NCBI GenBank assembly: GCA_002307135.1 | Contig: DBTQ01000026.1 | Coordinates: 1-44,318, forward strand | Reading direction: 5' to 3' | DNA from: Bacteroidetes bacterium UBA1312 | GTDB lineage: Bacteria; Bacteroidota; Bacteroidia; Chitinophagales; Chitinophagaceae | Length of the DNA: 44,318 nt | Shown here: positions 33,155 through 41,245 of the stretch, in pieces | How positions within the stretch are numbered: the first letter of the stretch is position 1 | Layout: each line of letters starts with the position of its first letter | Notes under the pieces: model-generated | Seen by the model: only the letters and a program-made list of their open reading frames with translations | The model's database searches: none | What the model was told of the DNA's origin: nothing | Translations under genes and position numbers: made by a program

Positions 33155-33964
33155 ATGGATTTTAGCTTAAATAATAACACTCCGGTTGTAAGACTAAGGG
33201 CATTTAGGGCTATCGACGATCCTGAGTCTTGTGCTCTTTTTGTTGAAGGGCACAAGCATGTTTTGACGAGTATAGGTGTCGAAAAAGTAACGTCTTCCAA
33301 AAACGAATGGACAACTAATCCTGCTGCATTTGTATTAATTGTAGAATCATTGGACAAAACAAAAGTATATGGTGGAGCTCGTGTGCATGTATCTGGAGGA
33401 ACAGAACCTTTACCTATAGAGCAAGCTACAGGCATGTTAGATGCTTCTATATATGATATGGTTTGGCAATATGCTCAAAATGGAACTGGTGAGATTTGTG
33501 GATTATGGAATTCAAGAGAAATTGCAGGCTATGGTATTGGCAGCATTTTCCTTACTCGGGCTGCAGTTGCCATTTCTACTCAAATAGGCTTGCAATCCTT
33601 ATTTGCATTATGTGCTCCCTACACTGTTAAACTGGCAGAGTGTGTTGGCTATAAAATTGAATTTAGCATAGGGAATAAGGGTACTTTTTATTATCCCAAA
33701 CTAGATTTACTAGCCACAACTATGATATTGGAAGATATCACAAACTTACCGCTTGCCGCAAATGAAGATAAGAGTGCAATTTTTCAATTACGTTCAAATC
33801 TTAATCAAATTAAAATTGAAGAATTAAGGAAAAAGAAAATTGAAATACATTATAATCTCGAAGTTTCAAATTTGGATAAATGGGATCTCAACGCAGTTAT
33901 TGCTAATTTAAGTAAAGTGCATAATCATAAAACAATAGAAGAAAAAAACATAAACTTAATGTAG
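33155..33964 (+). CDS. GNAT-fold acyltransferase-like protein, possible signal synthase
   Basis: A 269-aa cytosolic protein of no family I can name exactly. Residues 70-167 look like a GNAT core: a strand 'VYGGARVHVS', then 'GTGEICGLWNSREIAGYGIGS' (111-130) with an AGYGIG turn where GNAT enzymes bind acyl-CoA pyrophosphate. 'LAECVGYKIEF' (160-170) sits where the motif B helix and 'GF' strand occur. The 'GEIxxLW' phrase before the loop recalls autoinducer and N-acyl amino acid synthases. It is followed after 2 nt by a methyltransferase and then by sensor kinases. I infer a small-molecule-synthesising role; chemistry and substrate are unknown. Confidence 0.6.
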   Translation: MDFSLNNNTPVVRLRAFRAIDDPESCALFVEGHKHVLTSIGVEKVTSSKNEWTTNPAAFVLIVESLDKTKVYGGARVHVSGGTEPLPIEQATGMLDASIYDMVWQYAQNGTGEICGLWNSREIAGYGIGSIFLTRAAVAISTQIGLQSLFALCAPYTVKLAECVGYKIEFSIGNKGTFYYPKLDLLATTMILEDITNLPLAANEDKSAIFQLRSNLNQIKIEELRKKKIEIHYNLEVSNLDKWDLNAVIANLSKVHNHKTIEEKNINLM

Positions 33965-33966
33965 AT

Positions 33967-34731
33967 ATGTCTGATAAACATTATAATATTAGTTATTTGG
34001 AGAATACCGGCCTTTTTTTAAAAAATTTAAAAGAACATTCCTATCAACCTTTTTCAAATATAGATCAGGGTATTATAATTGATTTAGGTTGTGGGACAGG
34101 TATTGACGCTATTAACATGGCACAACTTTTCGGCAATAAAGTGAGACTGATTGGTATTGATCATGACGCGATAATGCTAAGTAAGGCGAGGTTATCTAAC
34201 TCTAATTTAGAAAATCTAGAGTTTATTCAATCTGAAGCAGATGTAATTCCGTTTGAGGATGATTCTATCTCTGGATTAAGGGCAGAACGGCTGATTCAGC
34301 ACCTACAGAGACCTGAAAATGTAATAAATGAAATAAAACGAGTACTGAAGCCTGGTCAGCCATTGGTAATTGTAGAAACAGATTGGGCTGGCTTGGTTTT
34401 TTATGATGAAAATATAAATGCCCAAAAAAAAGTTATCCAATACTTAACTGAAGTCAAAATAAACAATGGGATGGCTGCAAGAAAATTGACTGGCTATTTA
34501 GAAAAAAGTGGTTTCCGAAATATTAAGATAGAGATTTTCCCTTTTATTTTAAATACGCTAAAGGAAGCAAATGATTATTTGTGGATTGAGCTAATACTTC
34601 AAGAAGCGACACAAAAGGGTCATCTAAATAACCAAGAATATGAATCATTTCTTAGCTCCCTGAAATGTGCTGACGATAAAAAATATTTTTCTTGCTCAAT
34701 AAATATTGTTGTAGTATCTTCAATAAAATAA
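33967..34731 (+). CDS. Class I SAM-dependent methyltransferase
   Basis: This 254-aa protein of the methyltransferase 11 type has motif I 'IIIDLGCGTGIDAINMA' (Gly loop 41-45), 'LIGIDHDAIMLSKA', 'SEADVIPFEDDSISGLRAERLIQHL' and 'EIKRVLKPGQPLVIVE'. The 'RAERLIQHL' phrase is common in methyltransferases of small metabolites such as quinones and polyketides. The start codon follows the stop of the acyltransferase-like gene after 2 nt, and the sensor kinase gene begins 12 nt after its end. Tight packing suggests it modifies the product of the upstream enzyme. Confidence 0.82.
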   Translation: MSDKHYNISYLENTGLFLKNLKEHSYQPFSNIDQGIIIDLGCGTGIDAINMAQLFGNKVRLIGIDHDAIMLSKARLSNSNLENLEFIQSEADVIPFEDDSISGLRAERLIQHLQRPENVINEIKRVLKPGQPLVIVETDWAGLVFYDENINAQKKVIQYLTEVKINNGMAARKLTGYLEKSGFRNIKIEIFPFILNTLKEANDYLWIELILQEATQKGHLNNQEYESFLSSLKCADDKKYFSCSINIVVVSSIK

Positions 34732-34743
34732 CATTAATCTTGG

Positions 34744-36891
34744 ATGATAAGGTATTTATTTTTATTTGTATTTTTCTGTTTTACATCGACTATAAGTTAT
34801 AGTAAAATTATTATTTCAGATTCTACAGAAAGAGTTCTTATTGGCAAAAGTTTGAGTGTTCTTCAACCCAACAAAGAACTAAATATTAATGAAGTTCAGC
34901 AATCAAACCAGTTTGTACCTTGCCTTAATGACATTCCCAATCTCGGTTTATCAGCAAGTTCTGTTTGGTTAAAGTTTACAATACTTAACCAAAGCAGTAA
35001 TAGTCATTTCCTTTTGAATTTAGGCTATCCAATACTCGATGAAGTTGAACTTTTTACTTCAGACTCTATACTTGGTTACAAAAGTGTGTTGATGGGAGAA
35101 ATAAAATCATATCACGACCGGAAGTATAATCATCCAAATTATATATTTGACATTGATATCGCTCAAAGTCAAACAAACACTTATTATGTAAGGATAAAAA
35201 GTACAGAACAAATAATAGTTCCGATTTCTATTAATAAATCTACTGTCTTGTGGGAATTGCTGGGGCAGGAAGATTTAATTTCTGGAATTTATTTGGGGAT
35301 TATATTGATTATGATCTTTTACAACCTGTTTTTATTCTTTTCTGTAAAAGATAGAAGCTATTTGTACTATGTTTTATACGTGCTTTTTGCAGGATTGACT
35401 CAAATTGGAATAAAAGGCTATAATTTCAAATATCTTTGGCCTGATTTTCCAAGCTTTGAACTTAAAAGTGTTATTCTTTTTGCGTGTATGAGTTGTATTG
35501 CTGCAATATTATTTACACGTAGGTTTTTATTGACAAAGCAAAATGCTCCAAAATCTAATATCGCGTTTTCTGTTCTTATCGTAATATTCATTGTCGGTAT
35601 TGTTGCTACTTTGGTGGGCAAGGCTCAGATTGGATTTCAAATTATGCAGCAATCGACAAGTCTTTTTTCTTTAGGCGTATTGTCGGTTTCTTTTATGGTA
35701 ATGATAAAAGGCTATAAACCAGCAAACTACTTTTTTGCGGCATGGTCAGTATTGCTGATAGGTTCCATCCTTTTTTTATTGAAAGATTATGGAATACTAC
35801 CTTACAATACATTTACTAGCTATTCAATGCAAGGTGCATCTGCTATTGAAATGGCATTACTTTCCTTTGGGTTGGCCAATAGTATTAATATTTTAAAGAA
35901 AGAAAAAGAGGCTTCACAAAATGAAGCATTGCGAATTTCTAAAGAAAATGAAAGAATAATAAAGGAGCAGAATGTAATGCTCGAAATTAAAGTAGAAGAA
36001 AGGACGCATGAGTTGCAAGAAACAAACGAAGAACTTCATATTACATTAGAAGATCTAAAGCAAGCCCAAAGCCAATTAGTTGAATCGGAAAAAATGGCTT
36101 CTTTGGGTCAATTAACTGCAGGTATTGCTCATGAAATCAATAATCCGATTAACTTTGTCACTTCTAATGTTACGCCATTAAGAAGAGATGTAGCGATGTT
36201 GCTGGATGCACTTAATAATATTGAAATTATAGGTTTGTCTGAATTGTCCATTGCTGAAAAACAAAAGAAAATTGATGATTATAAGGAAGATTTAGATTTT
36301 GATTACTTGAAAGAAGAGGTTGAGCATCTGCTTAAAGGTATATACGAAGGAGCTTCACGAACTGCGGAGATTGTAAAAGGGTTGCGTATATTTTCTAGAG
36401 TTGATGAGGATGATTTGAAACGGGCAGATTTAAATGAAGGACTTGACTCCACAATTGTTATCATTAATAATCTTCTTGGTAATAAGATAGAGATTGTTAA
36501 GGACTATGCAATACTTCCTTTGATTGAGTGTTACCCAGGGAAACTTAACCAAGTATTTCTTAATATTATTACCAACGCAATACATGCGATTCATCAACAG
36601 TTTGGTGAGCAAATAGGAGGTAAAATATGGATTTCTACTGCGAGTAATGATAAAGATGTGATAGTAAAAATAAAAGATAATGGTATTGGTATGGATGAAA
36701 AAACGAAGCATAAAATATTTGAACCATTTTTTACCACTAAAGAAGTTGGAGAAGGTACTGGATTAGGAATGTCTATTGCCTATAACACAGTTAAAAAACA
36801 TAATGGGCAGATATTTATGGAATCGAATTTGGGTGAAGGAACCGAGTTCACACTTCATATACCAATAATATATGAAGTGCCTGCTTTATAG
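34744..36891 (+). CDS. 7TMR-DISM sensor histidine kinase
   Basis: A 715-aa membrane sensor. A signal peptide (1-20) precedes a periplasmic 7TMR-DISMED2 beta domain (about 40-170), which in this family is thought to bind carbohydrate or other small ligands. Seven membrane helices (about 180-385), a coiled coil (about 390-455), and the HisKA dimerisation helix with phospho-accepting His463 in 'GIAHEINNPINF' follow. The HATPase domain has its N-box 'LNIITNAIHAI', G1 'DNGIGMDE' and G2 'GEGTGLGM'. It is complete, so it should autophosphorylate and pass phosphate to REC domains such as those encoded downstream. It sits in a four-gene operon with the acyltransferase-like and methyltransferase genes. 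Confidence 0.92.
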   Translation: MIRYLFLFVFFCFTSTISYSKIIISDSTERVLIGKSLSVLQPNKELNINEVQQSNQFVPCLNDIPNLGLSASSVWLKFTILNQSSNSHFLLNLGYPILDEVELFTSDSILGYKSVLMGEIKSYHDRKYNHPNYIFDIDIAQSQTNTYYVRIKSTEQIIVPISINKSTVLWELLGQEDLISGIYLGIILIMIFYNLFLFFSVKDRSYLYYVLYVLFAGLTQIGIKGYNFKYLWPDFPSFELKSVILFACMSCIAAILFTRRFLLTKQNAPKSNIAFSVLIVIFIVGIVATLVGKAQIGFQIMQQSTSLFSLGVLSVSFMVMIKGYKPANYFFAAWSVLLIGSILFLLKDYGILPYNTFTSYSMQGASAIEMALLSFGLANSINILKKEKEASQNEALRISKENERIIKEQNVMLEIKVEERTHELQETNEELHITLEDLKQAQSQLVESEKMASLGQLTAGIAHEINNPINFVTSNVTPLRRDVAMLLDALNNIEIIGLSELSIAEKQKKIDDYKEDLDFDYLKEEVEHLLKGIYEGASRTAEIVKGLRIFSRVDEDDLKRADLNEGLDSTIVIINNLLGNKIEIVKDYAILPLIECYPGKLNQVFLNIITNAIHAIHQQFGEQIGGKIWISTASNDKDVIVKIKDNGIGMDEKTKHKIFEPFFTTKEVGEGTGLGMSIAYNTVKKHNGQIFMESNLGEGTEFTLHIPIIYEVPAL

Positions 36892-36939
36892 GTTTGATAA
36901 ATTTCTATTGTAATACATGAAGCAAAAGGAATCATTAAT

Positions 36940-38034
36940 ATGACTGATAAAATAAAAATACTCTATATAGATGATGAGATAACTAATTTGGTTGGTTTTA
37001 AAGCATCATTCAGATTTGATTATCAGATTTTTACTGCAGATAATGCTAGTCGAGCCTTAAATATTTTAATTGAACATCCAGATATTCAAATTATATTTTG
37101 TGACCAGAGAATGCCTGATAAAACAGGTGTCGAATTTTTTGAAGAGATCAGGAGTTTGTTTCCGCTACCCATTCGTATATTGCTTACTGCTTATGCAGAT
37201 ATAGATTCTGTTATTGATGCAATAAATAAGGGCAATATTTATCGATATGTGAAGAAGCCCTGGACGCAAGCCGGTATATTATCGGCAATAGATGAAGCAA
37301 ATAAGTTTTATGTTTCAAATTCTTTACTATCTGTCAAAAATGAAGAATTACAGAAAGCATATTCAGAGTTAGATAAATTTGCTTTTAGTGTGAGTCATGA
37401 TATTCGTGGTCCTATGGGTAGTATATTGACAGCTATTAATTATGCTAAAGGCTTAGATAATATTTCGGAGGTGAGAGACATCTTAGTAATGATGGAAAAA
37501 TCAGTTCAAAAATTGGATGATTTTATTATCAGCATGCATGAATATTATAATCTTCAGAGAGGTGAATTATCTGTTAAGAATATTAATTTTAGTACATTTA
37601 TAGAAAGTGTAAGAGATATTTATAATGTTTATGCCAGTGCCAATAATGTGCAGTTTGATATAAATGTACAGCAGCAAGATGAATTTTATAGTGATGAAAT
37701 ATCACTAACTATTATCCTCAATAATTTATTGTCTAATGCGTTTAAATATCAGAAAAAAGACACTGAAGAGAAACGTGTTGAATTGTCAATAGAAGTAAAA
37801 AATGGGTTGGCAACAATTAGTGTTAGTGATAATGGAGTTGGTATTGCTCAGAAGCATATTTCTGACATTTTCAACTTGTTTTTTAGGTCTAATAGTGCTC
37901 AGGAAAATGGATTTGGTTTTGGATTATATAATCTTAGAGGAGCCTTGTTAAAGTTGAATGGTCAAATAGATGTAAACTCTACTATCGGCGAGGGAACTAC
38001 ATTTAAAATAACAATTCCAAATATTGCACACTAG
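36940..38034 (+). CDS. Hybrid response regulator-histidine kinase (REC-HisKA-HATPase)
   Basis: This 364-aa soluble protein has an N-terminal receiver domain with phospho-acceptor Asp55 in 'FCDQRMPDKTGVEF' and the C-terminal 'YRYVKKPW' of the RpfG-like receiver subgroup (1-125). A kinase core follows: His153 in 'FSVSHDIRGPMGS', N-box 'LNNLLSNAFKY' and G1 'SDNGVGIA'. Receiver-first kinases of this form relay phosphate from a membrane kinase, here probably the 7TMR-DISM protein 48 nt upstream, to another regulator. Its stop codon overlaps the stop of the convergent response regulator in a shared CTAG. Confidence 0.9.
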   Translation: MTDKIKILYIDDEITNLVGFKASFRFDYQIFTADNASRALNILIEHPDIQIIFCDQRMPDKTGVEFFEEIRSLFPLPIRILLTAYADIDSVIDAINKGNIYRYVKKPWTQAGILSAIDEANKFYVSNSLLSVKNEELQKAYSELDKFAFSVSHDIRGPMGSILTAINYAKGLDNISEVRDILVMMEKSVQKLDDFIISMHEYYNLQRGELSVKNINFSTFIESVRDIYNVYASANNVQFDINVQQQDEFYSDEISLTIILNNLLSNAFKYQKKDTEEKRVELSIEVKNGLATISVSDNGVGIAQKHISDIFNLFFRSNSAQENGFGFGLYNLRGALLKLNGQIDVNSTIGEGTTFKITIPNIAH

Positions 38035-38495
38035 GAAAGTAATCGCTGTCTTAATAGAAATTCTAGTTGATCATTGGTTAACGCTAGTTTATCATTCATC
38101 GCTTTTATTTCTTCTTTTGCAAGAAACGTTTCATAAGCTCTTTTTATAGTCATATCTAGTTCTTCTTCATTCCAAGGTTTACTAAGATAGTGAAATATTT
38201 TCCCTTTATTTACGGCATCAATAACAGCATTCATATCTGCATAGCCAGTCAATAAAATGCGCATGGTGTCAGGGTATTTTTCTACAACTTTTTCTAGAAA
38301 TTCTACACCTGTCATATTGGGCATACGTTGATCCGTAATAATTATGTCGATTTGATTTGAAGCTAAAATATTCATTGCTTCATCACCGCTGATTGCAGTT
38401 AAAACTTTATATTTTATACGGAAAGTTGCCTTAAATGATATAAGGTTATTTTCTTCATCATCAACATAAAGGACTATTATTTTTTTATCTGACAT
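38031..38495 (-). CDS. Single-domain response regulator with C-terminal helix
   Basis: This 154-aa protein has a receiver domain (1-120) with Asp55 in 'ITDQRMPNMTGVEF', the T/K residues in 'ILLTGYAD' and 'YLSKPW', then a helical tail without a DNA-binding domain. Its REC is closely similar to that of the convergent hybrid kinase (compare 'FKATFRIKYKVLTA' with 'FKASFRFDYQIFTA'), so the two arose by duplication. It probably receives phosphate from the same kinases and acts through protein contact. The gene is oriented tail-to-tail with the operon. Confidence 0.88.
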   Translation of the reverse strand: MSDKKIIVLYVDDEENNLISFKATFRIKYKVLTAISGDEAMNILASNQIDIIITDQRMPNMTGVEFLEKVVEKYPDTMRILLTGYADMNAVIDAVNKGKIFHYLSKPWNEEELDMTIKRAYETFLAKEEIKAMNDKLALTNDQLEFLLRQRLLS

Positions 38496-39048
38496 GCCAA
38501 GATAAATTTAAAAACATGAAATGATTGAATGAAGTAACTCTCAAAACCAAAGGTAACAGATGAATTTCAATAAATTTCACCCCCGATACTTATTTTTAAT
38601 CATATCTTTTTATACTTTTTATAACGTGTAAAAAATATAATTTTATATTTTTAAATATATTTTATATTTTTTACAATCGTTAACTTTGTCTTGAAATTAT
38701 TTTGTGAAAATAACGTTAGGTATTTGTGTAATGTTTATCTTTATTTTTATTTCTGTATTGCGTCACCCCTAAATCTTTTTTGAGCCATTGGGGGAAAAGA
38801 ATTGACTTTTGGAATAAAAACTAACAAAATGAATTACTTTAAGAATATTTTTATTTTTAATTATATATATTAAATATATTTTTTAAATCTTTTTCTTGCG
38901 GATCAGAAGATTTACTTTTGTTCATGAATAAATAGTATTACATAAAATGACTTGATCTTGCGGTTGTATATGTTGATGAAATGAATAATGCATTTGCTGG
39001 TGAATTTAATGTTATGAACTGTATTTAATCTAAAAACTACAAATCGTT
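38496..39048. other. AT-rich intergenic region with a 47-nt palindrome
   Basis: About 550 nt without a credible gene. At 38628-38674 two perfect 13-nt arms (GTAAAAAATATAA and its complement) enclose a second nested palindrome (TATATTT ... AAATATA). A short 14-codon ORF at 38829 is not believable. Confidence 0.5.
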
Positions 39049-39429
39049 ATGAAAAATATATTACTAATAGATGACGATGAAATTATTCAATTGGTATTAA
39101 CAAAGGTTTTAAGAGAAGAAGGCTTTAGGGTTGAACTTGCTCAAAATGGACAAGAAGGCATCGTTAAGATGAATCTCATTCCTTATGATTTAGTTATAAC
39201 AGACATAATGATGCCTTATGTCAATGGATTTGAAATCATGAATAGGTTGAAACAACATCCCAATACTGCCAATGCTTCAGTAATTGTTATTTCTTCAATA
39301 ACGCATGAAGCAACAATTATGGATAGTTTTAAACTTGGCATTGATGAGTATGTTCGTAAACCGATAATGGTTGCAGATTTTGTTTCCAAAGTTAAAAATA
39401 TATTGTCTCGTAGTAGGGATGAAAATTAG
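39049..39429 (+). CDS. Single-domain response regulator (CheY-like)
   Basis: A 126-aa stand-alone receiver. 'ILLIDDDEIIQLVLTKVL' holds the acidic pocket, Asp52 in 'VITDIMMPYVNGFEIM' is the phospho-acceptor, and 'VISSI ... VRKPI' gives the Ser/Thr and Lys switch residues. It belongs to a different receiver subgroup from the two upstream REC domains. No output domain is present, so it acts by protein binding. It has its own leader and may be part of the same local signalling cluster. Confidence 0.88.
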   Translation: MKNILLIDDDEIIQLVLTKVLREEGFRVELAQNGQEGIVKMNLIPYDLVITDIMMPYVNGFEIMNRLKQHPNTANASVIVISSITHEATIMDSFKLGIDEYVRKPIMVADFVSKVKNILSRSRDEN

Positions 39430-39570
39430 CAGCGGTATAAAATGGGAGGATTATTTACTATTTTATATGACAATGTTTATTTTTAATTTATTTGTATTTT
39501 TATAATTCTTGTTATAAATTTGAATAAATTGAATGAAATGAAAAATTGATAAACCTAATATAATACAGGA

Positions 39571-39912
39571 ATGACTGTTTCTTATAAACTAGCTGAAAAT
39601 ATTATTAATTATTATAAATATTTGATAGGAAAACCTTTTAATACTAGTGTTGCTGAAATTGAAATTATAAATCTTGTTGTTGCTCCAAGTGATAGCGTGC
39701 AATTTGACCAATTTATTACGGAGATGCAAACTACAATGAGCTATCATAAGGCTCTTTCAGTGTCGGGTTACGACCCCGAAAATGTAATGGTATTAGTAAT
39801 GGGTGGGCATATCAATTACCCCGATATAAGAGTAAGTCAGGATATTGATTTATACCTTAGGAAAAATTTTATAGAAAGAGTTTATCTTAATCCGTATTAT
39901 TTTGTTCCCTGA
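39571..39912 (+). CDS. Hypothetical protein
   Basis: This 113-aa protein of unknown family reads N-terminal helix ('LAENIINYYKYLIG'), strand ('AEIEIINLVVAPSD'), helix ('QFDQFITEMQTTMSYHKAL') and a hydrophobic segment ('ENVMVLVMGGHI') before an aromatic-rich C-terminus. There is no signal peptide or membrane segment. It follows the CheY-like gene by 141 nt. No function can be proposed. Confidence 0.45.
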   Translation: MTVSYKLAENIINYYKYLIGKPFNTSVAEIEIINLVVAPSDSVQFDQFITEMQTTMSYHKALSVSGYDPENVMVLVMGGHINYPDIRVSQDIDLYLRKNFIERVYLNPYYFVP

Positions 39913-40132
39913 TAAATTACTCTTGATCTTTCCGTCTTCATTTTATTGTTTTTGTAATACAATAATGAATTGCAGGATATATAGCTGTAAAAGAATGTCT
40001 CTTTTGGAATGTTTGTTTTCGATTGTGTGTGATGGTCAATTTGAAGAAATGCAATTTTACATTAGGTAAGCTTTGTTTAATAAATATTGAAGTTATTATA
40101 CACCACAAAGCGGTTCTTTTTTATGAATATAA

Positions 40133-40335
40133 CTACTTTTTAAAAGTATATTAAAAAGTGGTTCCTCAAAAGACTGGCGCAAAGTGCTGAAAGAATCTAC
40201 TGGTGAAGATTTGAATGCAAAAGCAATGTTGACTATTTTTGGACTTTAGTTTCATGGCTTAAAGAGCAGAACAGAGGACGAAAATATACTTTACCTGAAC
40301 AAATGCAATTGTGTTTTTGGGGTAAAATATTTTGA
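40133..40335 (+). pseudogene. Frameshifted C-terminal remnant of an M2-type (ACE-like) metallopeptidase
   Basis: In one frame (to TAG at 40247-40249) it reads 'GSSKDWRKVLKESTGEDL' then 'NAKAML'. After a one-base shift near 40230 another frame reads 'DYFWTLVSWLKEQ' then 'NRGRKYTLPEQ'. Joined, these look like the last 50 residues of M2 peptidyl-dipeptidases (W..xL...TG ... YFxPLxxWLKEQNKGR). No catalytic HExxH or upstream domain remains, and an in-frame stop lies at 40130. I infer a degraded gene fragment in the gap before 40412. Family assignment is from memory of the motif and needs a search. Confidence 0.45.
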
Positions 40336-40411
40336 TTATAATCATTAGGTGATTCATGAAAAACCTTACCTTTACTTACTGAAATCATTTTCTGATAAAG
40401 CAGATACTTTT

Positions 40412-41227
40412 ATGTTTAATAAAAAAGTAGCCCTGGGTATATTTTTAACTTTTTTCTCTTTAGGTTTTTGTAGTATAAGTACAGCACAATCTATCGGTGA
40501 TCCTGTTGTTTCTAATAAAACAAGTAAAATTGCAGTTCCAGTTAAAAAAATAAAACCACTTTCTAAAGAAGTGAGTGGTGCATTCAGGCTTAATTCTGAT
40601 GGTTGGGCAGTAGCTTTTGAGAAAGGTAGGATCAAATCGAAAGAACCGAAAAAAAGTGATATGTTTCATGACGTGCGTTTTTGGCAAATTGAATTCTCAG
40701 AAAGAAGAAATCCCAAAGAGTTAAGAATGTATGCCAATGATGCATCGACATCGGGAGGTAAAGCTTATGCTTATGGGAAAATTAATAATTTATATGCCTT
40801 AAGGTTTAACATAGGAAAGAAAAAAATGATTGCCGGAAAACCTTATCCTAATTCTATTTCAATACATTGGTTATATGCAGGAGGACTTACGCTAGGTTTA
40901 TTGAAGCCTTACTATATTATAACTGCGGATAAGGGATCCATAAAATATTCTGCAGAAAATCAGGCTTCTTTTTTGAATGTAAACAATATAGTTGGTGCTG
41001 CAGGATTTTCCACTGGTCTTTCAGAAACCAAAATAATTCCGGGGTTAAATCTTAAAACAGCACTTCATTTTGATTTTGGTGCAAACAAGAATTTGTTATC
41101 AGCTGTAGAGTTGGGTGTTTCGGGTGAATTTTATACCCAAAACATTGAATTAATGGCTAACCAAAAAGCAGTTCCTTATTTTTTTAATCTTTATGCGGGA
41201 ATCCAATTTGGCAGACGTTCCCGATGA
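40412..41227 (+). CDS. Secreted protein, possible outer-membrane barrel
   Basis: This 271-aa protein from the ATG at 40412 has a signal peptide (FNKKVALGIFLTFFSLGFCSISTAQ); the frame is open to 40349 but the extra 21 residues would spoil the signal. The mature part is beta-rich ('SGAFRLNSDGWAVAFEKGRIK', 'LKPYYIITADKGSIKYSAEN') and ends 'FFNLYAGIQFGRRSR'. It could be a small outer-membrane barrel. It is followed by lipA after 18 nt on the same strand; a gene of this type next to lipA may be conserved in relatives. Function is unknown. Confidence 0.65.
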   Translation: MFNKKVALGIFLTFFSLGFCSISTAQSIGDPVVSNKTSKIAVPVKKIKPLSKEVSGAFRLNSDGWAVAFEKGRIKSKEPKKSDMFHDVRFWQIEFSERRNPKELRMYANDASTSGGKAYAYGKINNLYALRFNIGKKKMIAGKPYPNSISIHWLYAGGLTLGLLKPYYIITADKGSIKYSAENQASFLNVNNIVGAAGFSTGLSETKIIPGLNLKTALHFDFGANKNLLSAVELGVSGEFYTQNIELMANQKAVPYFFNLYAGIQFGRRSR

Positions 41228-41245
41228 ATGTAATTTGCACTCCTT

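Noticed and set aside
39965..40069. 34-codon frame beginning MNCRIYSC
   Set aside because: There is no conservation signal, promoter or motif; it is probably chance in a decaying region.
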